Assembly: GCA_034440615.1 (NCBI GenBank)
Contig: JAOTOM010003164.1
Location: forward strand, 62,001 to 126,000
Direction: 5' to 3'
Length of the DNA: 64,000 nt
Origin: Ashinkailepas kermadecensis
Lineage: Eukaryota > Arthropoda > Thecostraca > Neolepadidae
Made by a program: the position numbers and the translations under genes. Below the pieces are notes generated by a model. The model made no database searches. It was not told the origin of the DNA and saw only the letters and a list, made by a program, of their open reading frames with translations. Each line of letters starts with the position of its first letter. The stretch's first letter is position 1. Below, in pieces: positions 23,520-35,524 of this stretch.

Positions 23520-24330
23520 ACCAAATTGGTGGCTTTGTAGCATGCATTTTTAACAGACACATGCCACTTTGAACCATCCTCGTCGCTTTGACCTCAGTAT
23601 AAGTGCTGCCAACTTGCTACCATGGTAACAAGTTGCAAAAATGCAAGCAGCAAAAAGTGCATTTTTGTTCTTGAGAACAATGCACCGTTCCAAGGAAAAA
23701 TCATTTCCGCTAACAGAACTATAATAAAGTTATGTTTGGTGGTATTCTCCATTCAAACTCCATTTGACTAGGTGGGATTTTTCGCTCCACTAGGTGGGAT
23801 TTCACGGCACTAGGTCGGACGAATCCCACCTGCTTAACATGTTAGAGGAGGCTCTGGTAGGATGCGCATAAGAAATGTTGATGTTCAATTGTCCACGAAA
23901 CTTGGCACGTTTCCATAGTCAAATAATTTAATGTGGACTGTCATGTTGATTCAGCATATAACCATATCAGACTGGTGGAAGAGAAGCCAATGTTGTACCT
24001 ACACCATACGGCCTATGTACCAGATCAAGGAAGGCTTACATCGTACCTCAATAACGGAAATCCATGTCTCACCTGACCAACGGAGCTCCATGAAGACGGA
24101 CAAACCTGACAAACGGAAGTCCAGGCCGTGACTGATCAACAGACTCCCATTTCGTTTCTCATAGCAGAACTGGTGGCACAGCACGAATAGCACGAACAGA
24201 AGTGGCGGAACTTCAGGTCCAGGCACGGATCACGTGCTGTCAAATCTAGTCAAATGTGTGTCTGCTTCTGGGCAAGTTTTGCAGTGTTTTTGCAACGTTG
24301 CGATATGAAATTGAAGATAAATGTGTACAA
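23520..24330. other. No gene recognised
   Basis: AT-rich DNA. A short GGTGGGATTT duplication occurs at 23770-23800, with a facing GAATCCCACC at about 23821. Confidence 0.45.
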
Positions 24331-24343
24331 TGGAATATACGTT

Positions 24344-24500
24344 CAATGTAACAGGGGGATCGGGGGCACTGGGGGCATGCGGCCCCCCCCCCCCCCATGG
24401 GAAGGTGGCGCCCGTCCGGCCGGAAAAAGGCGCCCCTCTGGGAAGGCTCGAATGTACTGCACCCACTCGAATTTGTCAGCTAGAGGCTAACGGAAGGTAT
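24344..24500 (+). mobile_element. MITE-like repeat (family I)
   Basis: A phrase order of GCACTGGGGGCATG, a C-run, CATGGGAAGGTGGCGCC, CCCCTCTGGGAAGGCTCGA, then a TAGAGGC tail. Relatives lie at 30420-30540 (opposite strand) and, in several diverged tandem pieces, at 35525-36230. Purine and C homopolymers follow at 24550-24660. Confidence 0.5.
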
Positions 24501-24664
24501 ATGATGGCGCCCAACCAGGCCATGACGGCTGCCCACAATTCCTGGATCCCTCGTTAGAAAAAAAAAAATTAAATCATACCAAAAAAAAGGAGGGAAATTT
24601 AAAAAAAATTTTTTTGGGGTTTGGGGGGGATAGTGGGGAGTGAGGGGGGAAGGCGGGGGTTTGA

Positions 24665-25910
24665 GGGGTCCAGCTCCACACAGTTCCATGTTAAAGGCTA
24701 AAATACTGGATGGAGGAAGGGCGCCTTCGGGGGTCCAGGGACACCCAGCATACACAACTTCACCCCTGTGCAGCGAGCATGACGCGGTACTTAATCGGTA
24801 CCCACAGTAGTGTTTTCACAGTAGGAAATTTTTCAGAAAATAGCATGCAGGTAGTATGATTCGAAACAGTCACCTAAATTCGTCTTTCATGTTCAGTCAA
24901 AAACATGTCTCAGTACTATGACATGCTACCTCTATACTACAACGCTACACTACAACACTACACTCTACTCTACAACAGATCATTCCAAACATCTTCGGAC
25001 ACTGTGCTGCAAATTCGGCTGGTAGGGTACATGGGACGGGCGGAGACCTGCGGTCTAGCCGAAGCTGCGCACACATAGCACCGTGCCGCCGCACTGTGGT
25101 GTTCCCCTGTTTACTCTGCTGCCGAGGGAGGGGATTTGGGGAGGGGGGGGGGGGTGGCGACCGCGCCATTCCGGACGCGCTCCAGCGCTTGGCTTTTTCC
25201 CCCTCTTTGACAGACGAAACCAGTCGGACGGTGATTTTTGGTGATAAATGGCCTACAGGCATGCATTTCACATTTCTATCGATCTTTCCTGGGCACTTGC
25301 CGATAAATGTTGCTTTTCTTCTCGCTTGCTTGCTTTGCCACCAGAGCACGCAGGTGACAAACAAAAATTATCATAGAAGGTCTGCAGCACTAAAAGTAAC
25401 ACTCACATGTAGTCGTCACAACATATATTTCCATAAATAAGATTTCTGATCAACATTTCCCATCAATAGGATCAACTTACCCCACGCCTGGGGTACGTTG
25501 AGACAGGGGCGATACGTCAGAACAACTCAAAATATCAATAATTTAAATTTGCTTTAGAAACAATTCTGATGCCACTGAAATGCCCAAAAGATCACCATTT
25601 CGGAAAATGTGTACAAATAATCAGTCTGTCTCACACCATGCACTCCAGGCCCTCCTAAGTGATGATAGGCTCAACATACCTCGACTTCCCCAACACCCAC
25701 CCAAGGCGCATCGTCACGGTGGCCGTCCTTTCGGTACGTTGCCAAACGGTCCCGTGAGCATCCATTTATCACCTGTGTCATGTGCATCATGTACAAGAAT
25801 GTAAAAGTCGCGATGAATAAACCGAACCTGATTGGAGACAAAGGTTCGACAAATGGTTTGTGCGATTCTTGGTATGAAGGTAAAATACTCATTTATGCCA
25901 ACCCTTCAAT
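24665..25910. other. No gene recognised; G-run at 25140
   Basis: Mixed DNA. A G-rich run at 25129-25156 sits in a small GC-rich patch. Frames of 114-139 codons on the two strands overlap there and are not recognised. Confidence 0.4.
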
Positions 25911-25916
25911 TCACAG

Positions 25917-26045
25917 AACATCATGATAAAAAAAAACAGTAGGGGACCCTAACACCATAGGAGCCTCCTTATGGGGTGGGGCAGGAGGCCCCTTTTGATC
26001 CTTGTCCCCACTATAAGAATTTCGTGGCGACGCCACTGATTTTTG
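25917..26045. mobile_element. MITE-like fragment (family M)
   Basis: Contains GCAGGAGGCCCC, CCCCACTATAAGAATTTCG and TGGCGACGCCACTG. It is homologous to 10565-10650, and to 3838 in inverse orientation. Confidence 0.5.
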
Positions 26046-26184
26046 GAGGGGGGGGGGGCACTTGCCCCCACAAAAGTATATCTTGCTGTATCACCGATAA
26101 CAAATCCATGCTTCTCCGGTAGTAACTAAAGGGTGTCCTCGTTAGTGACCGCCAGGACATAGTCCTCGGTAGTCACGGTAAACA

Positions 26185-27385
26185 CGTATGTGTGTGTGTG
26201 TGTGAACCACTTCCTATGATTTTGTACCCTACCCGGTGTCTGCTCGTGATAAAAATTACGTGTTGTCGCCAGTGTACTGCATTACACCACTGTAGTGGTG
26301 TAATGCATCTATCTTTTCCACCAACATCACTTACTAGGAAAAGGTGAATGCTGAGTCTGATGCTCTTATCAATGTACTGAGTCACGGTCGACACAGAACA
26401 ACCAACGAACAACTGGACGTGGTACGACAATTCATAAGTCTATGAAGACAATCATCGACTTAGCTCGCATGTCATACCACGGATTGAAAACAAGTTAACA
26501 TGCAAGCCAATAACGAAGGGTATTTTCTCCATGTAATAATACAACAATAAACGTAGGATGGCCGTTATTTGCAATAATGCATGTAAGACTCAGAGCCAGC
26601 GAGCGAGAGCGGCTAAAGGCTATGAAAGGTTCTGCTGAAAATCAATGAGATTTCACGAAATAGCTTTACCAACCCGATAAATGCCGTGCCTCTTTGCAAT
26701 GAGCAGTCTTCAATCAAATATCTTTGACATTCTTAGCAACAATTTGATTAACAGTGCAGTAGTATTCACACATTTTGTATCACGCGGTTACTCCCTGGCA
26801 ATAGAAACTCAGGCAGTCCATGCTAGCTTTGCATATTATGAAACGGTGCTGAGAAAGTAATTTTGACGTCGAGTTCGGAAAAAAATGCTTTGCACGAAAC
26901 CGAACGTCGAGTGCAAAGCATTTCTTAGAACGAAACGGCAAAAATTCTGCCTCCAGCACAAGTTTAGTAAGGTATTTCTCATACCGTCCATTGAATAACT
27001 TCGATGGGGGCGACTTTGCACTGCACTGCTTCAGGCTCTTAATTAATAAATTGTGAAAGATGCAAATAGCATATGGGAATGAATGAGATATCGCGATATG
27101 TAACTAAGTATGTAATATAATTGAAACGCCTTACTGAAGGATGCCGAGCCAGAGTGTAAAATATCATTTATTTCGACGCCCTTTTCTACATCTTAGAATA
27201 GACCATTTAACACACAATGGAGTGTTGACGGTATGACAAATGCAATATCGTACATTTCAACTGGATTATACGACCAATGTATCTGACAGATGATGGTCCA
27301 CCAGATACATACCATTTGTTGGCAATACCTTCCTTGACCTTACCGTAGTTCTAAGGCCTCGGGCTGACCTGCTGAGTGAAAGGAT
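26185..27385 (+). repeat. Dispersed repeat F, copy 1 (~1.2 kb)
   Basis: Matches 55530-56740 in the same orientation along its whole length. Shared landmarks are a (GT)n opening, ACCACTTCCTATG, GCTAGGAAAAGG/ACTAGGAAAAGG, GAGTCACGG, ACGTAGGATGGCCGTTAT, CATTTAACACRCAATGG, CCAATGTATCTGACAGATG and GACCTCGGGCTGACCT-like sequence near the end. No shared protein frame is seen. It contains a perfect inverted repeat at 26278-26307. Confidence 0.8.
26278..26307. repeat. Perfect 14-bp palindrome arms
   Basis: TGCATTACACCACT and its exact reverse complement are separated by 2 bp. The equivalent place in repeat F copy 2 (about 55650-55675) keeps only part of the symmetry. Confidence 0.85.
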
Positions 27386-27639
27386 TCAAAGCTGCAGCGG
27401 ATTCGCTTTTCATCCTAATGGTTAGTTTCGCCATGCGGTAAAATAATTTACCCTCTGCAATACACAAACATCAGCTAAGACGTATGTGGTTTACTGTATT
27501 TTAAGCCATGAGTTATTTAAATATTGTATTCAAACCACTGGCCTTAAGCGCATAGTTAAAATAAAATGCTCCAATTCCCGATTAGTTTAATAATTGTAAC
27601 CCATGCTGGCTTTCACATGCATTTTATGTGCGTTCTAGC

Positions 27640-28140
27640 TTAACCCCGTCTTTCCGGTCAGACCCTCACATCCCGTCTCGGTGGGTCCTTGCATACCACC
27701 CTCTAATTTCCAAACTAAGCGTTGCATGAACACGAACGTAGTGTCATCGGAAAGCGCTCAACGAGTAGGTTCCGAATTCATCCCGAAATGGCTCTGGGGA
27801 GATTATCTTGGGGATATGTTTATAACAAAAATTATTTGGAGTAAAAAAATGATGGTGAAATCTACCATTGCCCTAATTTTTTTTTGTCGCACTCAAAATC
27901 AACCTATTATTTTTATTTTCCGAAATTTTGAGCTTTTAATTTCCTTAAATTGTATTTTCCTATTGGATCTAGCAGACCGCGAAACGTTGTTGTAAGTCAT
28001 CTTACCCCATTTAAAATGCTTAATTTAACCAGAAGCATTGATTGTATTCATAATGGGCAAATATGCAAAACGAATACGTCGTCAAAAACGAAAAAAATTA
28101 AAATAATCTGGTGCGTTTTGGTGGATCCCTAAAGATAAAT
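27640..28140 (+). repeat. Dispersed repeat E, copy 1
   Basis: Homologous to 51375-51835. Landmarks are TTCCGGTCAGA(C/T)CCTCACA, CCCGTCTCGG / CTCGTCTCGG, CCCTCTAA, TGCA(C/T)GAA, GTCATCGGAAA and GGTGAAATC / GGCGAAATC. Both copies run into AT-rich tails. No protein is recognised. Confidence 0.7.
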
Positions 28141-28175
28141 AAACGCTGAAAGCTTCAATCAAACATCTTTATGCA

Positions 28176-29183
28176 TTAACACGCGCACGTCCGGGGGGGC
28201 AGATATCTGCCCTCCTGCGGTTTTTCCTAATTTTCCGCCATACTAATCGGGTTAGCAAGGCCAAACCTCGTATGGCTGTTCATTAGTCCTTTCCGCATAT
28301 CCTCAGAAATGTTTGACCCTGGGTTATCTCAAGTCAGGTCACCAGGTCAGGCGAAGTGACCCAACATCCCTCGGAGTCTAGGTGGCACCACTTCCACAAT
28401 AATTGGGCGATTTATTTCAAACTTATAACACGTCATGATCTCATCAGGGACTAGAATATATATCTCGTTTTTTTCTCGTAGCATTTACCTGAGGTCAGGT
28501 CGCGGCCATGGATTCCCCCATTATAGGCCTATGGTAAAATAGACAAATGTTTCCTGGTTACATATTTGCTCTCGGAATGACCTCACAACGGTTATGGCGT
28601 GTAGTTGGAAGCTATTCTCAATGTTGCCGCTGATATTTTTGCTCAGTGACCTCACCAAGGTCATCTGAGGTCACCTGAGATCACAAGCACATTTCTGCGC
28701 ATTATATCGCACTGCATTGAGCTAGAAGGCTGCAATTACCGTCATTGTACTTGTATCGCCAAGACCTGTCGATTGATACATTACATGGCCTCCCTAGGCT
28801 ACCTCATGACCTTGACCTGAGGTCATAGTTTCGGAGTTGACCTGACCTTAAATCACACAGCGTATTGTCGATAGCACATTTCAAGGGCTGTCGAATAGCA
28901 TTCGCCGTTTGTTTCTATCTGCTACAGGTCCTGATATATGTGTCAATATCTGAGGTTCCCACCCGATCTGGTCGAATTCGACCTATGATCACCCAGTGAC
29001 CTAAATATTGACCTGAGCGAAAAATGACCGAAATACTTTCGATAGAGCTTGCCACCAGCTATCCAACGGCGTTTTCCGTTTGTTGCTACCTAGCATAGTT
29101 CTGGAGATCTTAGGGGGGGCAGACATCTGCCCCCTCCCCGAACATGCGAAGTTGGCGCGGTCCGCCGGACGTGCGAGTGTTAA
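28176..29183. mobile_element. TTAA-flanked non-autonomous DNA element K1
   Basis: TTAA plus CACGCGCACGTCCGG at the left is matched by the reverse complement TTAA plus CACTCGCACGTCCGG at the right: 18 of 19 terminal bases pair. TTAA target duplication is the hallmark of piggyBac-type transposition, and no transposase frame remains. Next to the left end is a G-run/C-run palindrome around CAGATATCTG. The body is packed with 14 exact AGGTCA/TGACCT hexamers, including AGGTCA-cc-AGGTCA (28336-28349) and AGGTCA-tctg-AGGTCA (28658-28673). K2 is the same element in inverse orientation. Confidence 0.8.
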
Positions 29184-29955
29184 AGCGTGATGACTGGTTT
29201 AACTTTTTTGGAGGTTGACCTTGAATACCTCGTTGACTGTAGAAGACCTGACCTCAACATTTTGCAAACGCAGTCGGCTGTTGACTACCTCCGCCGATCG
29301 CAACAGTGGTAAAGGCCATGCGGCGAAGCTTGTGTACGCCATTACTGTTATACTATTCCATTTTTCTCAAATTTTCTCCAAAGGCGTTTTTGCTATCTTT
29401 ATCTTGATATTTAACAATACTTTACCGCAGTCAACGCTCAAATAAAAAAATCGATATTTATGTCAAGGTCATCTGTTCCACAGTACTTACAAACAAAACT
29501 ATTTACACCTGTCAAGTTCTATCTTCAATATATTTACAATTGGAGTGCTCAATTTAGTGTTCTTGAATATTAAAATGAGTTTTAAAACCAAATCAAGTTA
29601 CCGAAACAGAAAACATTTGCTTTCGTTACGGTCATGTTTCTAAACGAACCAAAAACACACCTAAAATAACGAACTAGGAATAGTGTTGTACACTGATCCG
29701 GATTTATCGGTACGTATTTTCTTTTGTAACGATAACATTAGCGTGTTACTACAATGATCTCTGCCACGGCTTGTAATCAAGATGACCGGAGATGGACCTT
29801 TATTGCAGTCTTCTGGGTACAGCTCGTTCCAAGACAACCGAAGTGCATGACCACAGTCGGCCACCGATCACAACCCTCTGCACGATCACAGTCGGCCACC
29901 GCTCACAACACTCCCCAGAAAAAAAAGTCCTGTCCCCGGCCCAGTGTCCCCTGAC
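29184..29955. other. No gene recognised
   Basis: AT-rich DNA. A short direct repeat of CACAGTCGGCCACCG occurs at about 29852 and 29888, just before a CpG-richer patch. Confidence 0.45.
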
Positions 29956-29959
29956 TAGC

Positions 29960-30081
29960 CCCGGGCGAGGTCACGCGACGGCCGTCCGCCAATCAGGATC
30001 CAGCACGTCGACCACTGCAGCTCAGCCAATATTCGAGAGGCCCGTCATCGCCGCCATGACCGATGAATCTCCAGCAAACGT
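29960..30081 (+). promoter_or_regulatory. Promoter-like patch with CCAAT boxes and a strong start codon
   Basis: CCGCCAATCAGG (CCAAT at 29989-29993) and AGCCAATATT (30026-30030) lie upstream of GCCGCCATGACCG, an ideal start context, at 30056. The frame encodes Met-Thr-Asp-Glu-Ser-Pro-Ala-Asn and then meets a possible donor, GTATTT; without splicing it stops two codons later. A transcription start with a very short first coding exon is possible, but the evidence is limited to these signals. Confidence 0.25.
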
Positions 30082-30419
30082 ATTTTAAGTACCTGACAAG
30101 GGTACTTAAACTACGATAAAAAGCACAACTTGTATAAAAGTAATACAAATATGTTATTTAAATCGCGCACGATTATTTCATTACCGTAAATTAGGTTTTG
30201 TACCACGTCTGCGCGCCAATTCGATTGGGTCGAAGCCATTTTTAATCAACCGTCCTTTGTGATTGCGTACGTCTTGTTGTATAGTCGTGTTGATCGGCAA
30301 CAAAACGGTAGGTGTCTACAGAGTGAACTTGTGTGTATATTTTGTTTGTGTAGACAGGAAGAATTGCATAATTACACACTTTAAAAAAAAATTGGCAGGT
30401 GCTATTCCTCTGACAGGGA

Positions 30420-30540
30420 TACCTTTCGTTTACTGACAAATCTGCTGAGTGGATATGCACTCGAGCCCCTCTGAAGAGGCGCCACTTTCCATGAGGGGCC
30501 ACATGCCTCCAGTGCTCCTGTATCCGCCCATGATAAGTAG
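30420..30540 (-). mobile_element. MITE-like repeat (family I), reverse copy
   Basis: On the minus strand it reads GGGCGGATACAGGAGCACTG, then GAGGCATGTGGCC, CATGGAAAGTGGCGCC, TCTGAAGAGGGGCTCGAGTG. This is the same order as 24344-24500 and 35630-35750. Confidence 0.55.
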
Positions 30541-31170
30541 AAGTATGTAGGTAGGGAGGTATCTAGGTACCCACAATGAGTGATGATGATTATACTTTGA
30601 GTGGACAATTAATTAGGGGAGGAGGGAGGTATCCGAACACTTAAGGCATCCAATGACTCTACCACCGCTTCTATATGACCGAACCAGTAATTGTGCGGTG
30701 TTTACAGAGTGTAAAATGAACAGGCTATCCATATTTATACAAGTTCTTTCGATGGAAGTCCACTCACAAAGATCAGCATTAGAACAGACAATTATCTTGT
30801 GGTGGTGCACAAAATTGCATTCCGAACAAAAAAATGTGGGTTTGCGTGATTACGAACACTAGTTGTGCTATTTCCCCAACACTAATAAACCGAGTATATA
30901 TCGTTTAGAACTGTATTATGTCATGATAAAGTTCAGTTTTAGATTCTCTTCTTGCAACTTGTGGTAGCCATTTCTACACTACAGCCAGTAACTGTCATGC
31001 GAAATTCACAATTTGTTGATGAATCTTTAATTGTTTCCAAGATTTTTGGAATTTTAATTGCTGAAAAAGACAATCGTGAACGACATTGGTTGAGAGGTCA
31101 AGGATATCCATATTATGCAGCTTTCAAAAGTAAAGATTTGCAAAAACAATAAAGTAGGAAAATAGTTGTA

Positions 31171-32186
31171 TTAACACTTGCACGTCCGGCGGTCCGCGCC
31201 AACTTCGCATGTCCGGGGGGGCGCAGATGCCTGCCCCCCTAAGATCTCGAGAACTATGCTAGGTAGTGACAAACAGAAAACGGCTTTGGATAGCTGGTGA
31301 CAAGCTCTATCGAAAGCATTTCGGTCATTTTCTCGCTCAGGTCAATATTTAGGTCGTTGGGTCATCATATGTCAAATTCGACCAGATCGGGTGGGACCCT
31401 CAGATATTGTCACATATCTCAGGACCTGTAACAGATAGAAACAAACTGCGAATGCTTATTCGACAGCCCTTGAAATGTGCTATCGACATACGCTGTGTAA
31501 TTTAAGGTCAGGTCAACAGATGGGTCACCGAAACAATGACCTCAGGTCATGGTCATGGAGTAGAGTAGGGAGGTCATGTAATATATCAATCGACACGTCT
31601 TGGCGATACAAGCACAATGACGGTAATTTCAGCCTTCTAGCTCAATGCATTGCGATATAATGCGCAGAAATGTGCTAGTGATTTCAGGTGACCTCAGCTG
31701 ACCTTGGTGGGGCCACTGAGCAAAAATGTCAGCGATAGCATTGCGAATAGCTTCCAACTACACGCCATAACGGGTGGAGGTCATTCCGAGAGCAAATATG
31801 TAACCAGGAATCATTTGTATATTTTTCCATAGGCCTATAATGGGTAAGCCATGGCCACGACCTGACCTCAGGTCGACGCTACGAAAAAACCGTGATATAC
31901 ATATTATAGACCCTGATAAGATCATGACGTGATATAAGTTTGAAATCAATCGCCCAATTATTGTGGGAGTGATGCCACCTAGAACTCGGAGGGACGTTAG
32001 GTCACTTCGCCTGATCTGGTGACCTGACTTGAGATGACCTAGGGTCAAAAATTTCTGAGGATATGTGGAAAAGACCATTGAGCAGCCATGCGAGGTTTGG
32101 CCTTGCTAACCCGATTAGTATGGCGGCAAAGGAGGAAAAACCGCAGGGGGGGCAGATATCTGCCCCCCCGGACGTGCGCGGGTCAA
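31171..32186. mobile_element. TTAA-flanked non-autonomous DNA element K2 (inverse of K1)
   Basis: The left end TTAACACTTGCACGTCCGGC equals the reverse complement of K1's right end. The right end, read in reverse, is TTGACCCGCGCACGTCCGG, so the TTAA there has mutated. A perfect palindrome of seven G, CAGATATCTG and seven C lies beside the right end (about 32145-32168). Thirteen exact AGGTCA/TGACCT hexamers are present. They include TGACCT-ca-type everted pairs at 31537-31549 and a DR4 at 31689-31704. Homology with K1 is continuous over about 1 kb, and no transposase is present. Confidence 0.8.
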
Positions 32187-32189
32187 GAT

Positions 32190-33045
32190 CATAAAGCCAT
32201 GAAGTGTTATAAAGGATTAAGAAGAGCCACAAGAGCTCATTGTGTTAAGCCCATAAAGGATATACCACAAGATGAAAAAGGGCACTAACACGTCCCAATA
32301 AAAGCAAGGTATGTCATTTTTTTCAATTTCTTTGAATGATAATGCAATACAAAATCAACATCTTTCAAAATACAATTATTTATCCATTGTTGGGCTTTTG
32401 TAGATCACAGAGAAGTATAAAAGCAATCACCTTTTAAAATGCATGGCTTCATACTTCATTCATAATCCAAAGAAAACCACCAATTCAAGACCTGTACAAG
32501 GTTTGATTCATTTATCTTGACAAATTTGTAACGCACAACACACCATATGCAAAATTTGCACTATTCTGCTATTAGAATAACAATTCAAAATCAATATGTC
32601 TAATTTTCAAACTGCACATTACTACAACACCTATTTAATGCTCCGATTTTCCATCCTACAACTGGTGGTTGCGCCGTTTTAGTCTTCATAATACAATCAT
32701 TGATATTAAGCAGATATTGTGCTAGCTGTAGTCCACCAAGCATAAAAACACAAGTAGTAAGAACCACCAAGGACCAGAAATGCATTGACAGGAAGACAAA
32801 TCTTGAACCATCATCATGCATTGAGGAAATTAATGACAACCAAACCCTCACCACCATCATTAGTTCCTTTTAGTCAGTGCTATCACCATTCAAGGTTTGT
32901 GAGTGTGTGGCCAAGGTCACCTTTGTGCCTGAAAAGTTGAAACTGAATGTCATGGCTAAATTTAGTCCTGTACATAGGTGTTGTTTTATTAAAATTATTT
33001 AGGGGGGGGCAAAGTGCTACAGGATTGATGTAGGTATAAGATGTG
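32190..33045. other. No gene recognised
   Basis: AT-rich DNA with short frames. A G-run at 33001-33009 lies just before a TTAA element end. Confidence 0.45.
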
Positions 33046-33050
33046 GCTGC

Positions 33051-33475
33051 TTAACACGCGCACCGGAGGGTGCTGAGTCTGTCCACCCCTCCTGTTTTTC
33101 TTTGAAGTTATCTCATAAACGCATAACGATGTTGTAAAGCAATCGTTTGACTTCGTCAGCAATCGATAAGCGCATCCTATGCAACACAAAATCGAAATCC
33201 GTTGGTAAATATAGGAACTGCAGAGGTACCAAATCGACCGACCGGGCGGCGAACGGCGAGCGTTCAAGGTCACAAATGCTTCATCGGTGCGGTGGAGTGG
33301 CGGTGTGGTAAGGCAGCTGATCGCGACCTCATTGATTCCGAAGGCCTTGTGTCATGAAATTCGTACTTAAGCGAGTTCACCACATCCGTAATCTACAATC
33401 CAAATTTTGTGCTTATAGCTTCAGTAGTTTCAGAAATCTTAGAGTCAGGGGGCGAATCCCCCTCCTCCTCTGTTA
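33051..33475. mobile_element. Partial TTAA element end (K family)
   Basis: TTAACACGCGCACCGGAGGG repeats the terminus of K1 and K3 and is followed by a C-rich CCACCCCTCC. A GGGGGCGAATCCCCCTCC phrase near 33449 resembles the subterminal G-run/C-run of K3. The right end was not located with confidence. Confidence 0.45.
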
Positions 33476-33479
33476 TGTG

Positions 33480-35520
33480 AAAGGTCCTCCAGAGCACGTG
33501 TCAATTGACCCTGTCCTCAATTATGTTTGCATGTTAGATTTAGGCCACTTAGTCTTCTGGTAAGATGAAGTTGCAATTTATGTGTTTGCTCAAGGTAAAT
33601 ATTAAAAATACAACCGCACGTCTAGAGGACCAGGTTATCACTTACTGGGTAGAAATTTGTCCGACTCAAGTGAAAGCTCGAAATAAGAACAGCGAATGCA
33701 ATTTTTAAACGTTCCGTTCTGTCTGTGCGCAAGAGTTCACCAGCCACGTTTCCTCCGTTGCTCATATATCAACGAACAAAACTACTCTACAATCTGCGAG
33801 CTCATCCACATACAAGTGTGATGGCGAGCTGTTAATATATTAGTAATATTAATATTTGTGGGCAAGACACACAGAAACACATCCAGATCGGGAATCAGAG
33901 CTCCGGTCGTCCAACATGTATTGCACAGACTGAGACAGTCGAGCCTTGGGGCATTCAATATACATATACATGTATACATATACAATACATGTACATATAC
34001 ATTTATATGCACATACATGTATACATATACAATATACATGCATAATGTGAAGTTCATGTATAATGTGTTCTTTCTGTATGTGAATAGAATGGTAATATAT
34101 AATCCTGATCAAGTGCAGTTGCCAGGTAAATCTACCTAACGCGTCTTCACGTCAGTTCATCTAGCAACAAAATCACTTGAAACGAGGTAGAGTTCAAGAT
34201 ATCCTGAAAATCCTAACAAGCAAGACCAAATGGGTTTTACCATTTGCATCACTGCGTTCGCTCGCAACATTCGCTCACTTTCTCTCAACAGCCAGTGTAA
34301 GCGAGTGAGGTGAACGCTGCCTGGGAAACGTTTGTGAACGAATACGTGCCAAGTATGGCTATATCTGGCAATCTAAATCAAATCAGGCCCTTTCTGACCT
34401 TCACATTCTAGTGACTTGTCATGAGAATGTGAAGGTGTGATAGCTGTTCCAAAATTCCTGATGAAGAAAATAATACCACGAATCTGCCTTTAATAATTTG
34501 AGGGAACATAACACACAACTCAGGAGTATTTAGGAACGCCACCGTCATTTGCCATCTGCCGCGGTCCCCCACCAACAGCCAGACTACGACACCAAGATGT
34601 ACAAATGCATGTGTGTAACCACATGCCTCCTTGTAGCCGATCACATTGCATCCATGTACCTCGACCCCGTTACCAGTACCACTGCCCTACTAGTAAGCGT
34701 ATGCATGAGGTGGATTGAAGCAGCCGTCGTGAGCGATGTAAAAGGGGTCTCGTAGCGTTTCTAAACTCAAGTAGCAGAACAAATGTCGATATGGAATTGT
34801 GCCCCTCGTCATCAACGTCAAATGAAAACTTTTCAGATGAACACTTGGTGCCTGTATTATTGCAGACACACACCTGCTACGTGGGCTATCAATCTTGAAG
34901 TCGTACTGAGGGTGCGAGACTGCACAACTGTCTAGGAAAAGAAACCGGTACACATGGGCATGGGAAAAAGCAATGCTGAGAACAAAACCTGGCGACATGC
35001 GAGCAAGCGTTGTTTCTACGAACGAGAAGGTCGGAAAAACAGCAGGTGAGTACAATACATGCATCAAATATGCACCACTTTCTGTCTGGTAATCTGACTC
35101 GCTGATATCATGGAATTAAGATGGTTCTAATTTATCGTCTACGAAATTCATCATATTTCGTTGCTTCTGTACTAGTTTGCGGTTCTCTGTAGCTGTTCTA
35201 AGAAGTACCTATCGATTTTTGATGTCTCTCCGTTTTATATGCCCTATATGCCTTATATGGTTAAATACGTATGAGTCGCCACTCCCCAAGTAGGTACGTA
35301 CCTGCGAAATAGCTAAAGTAGTCGTTATAGTACAAGTCACGGATAATATAAAAGTAGGTTTTTTGCCACGCATGTAGCCCAAAAAATATCAGAAAATAAT
35401 TATTCCCCATTATGAAGATTGGCCATCGGGTGAAGAGTCGTACACTGTGTTTGTAGCCCCGGGAAAGGACGGGGATGTGCAACAAAGGCATTTTCAAAAC
35501 TCAATATTTTAACGTTCGCA
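33480..35520. other. No gene recognised; (ATAC/ATGT) microsatellite
   Basis: A tract of ATACATATACATGTATACAT-type repeats at 33956-34045 gives Tyr/Val/Met/Ile-rich artificial frames on both strands. The remainder holds only short frames. Confidence 0.5.
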
Positions 35521-35524
35521 GCGC

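Noticed and set aside
24505..24519. TGGCGCCCAACCAGG as a retroelement primer-binding site
   Set aside because: No LTR end precedes it and no polyprotein follows. It lies next to a MITE-like repeat and is probably coincidence.
33849..34139. Tyr/Val/Met-rich frames of 87-93 codons
   Set aside because: They translate an ATAC/ATGT microsatellite on both strands.
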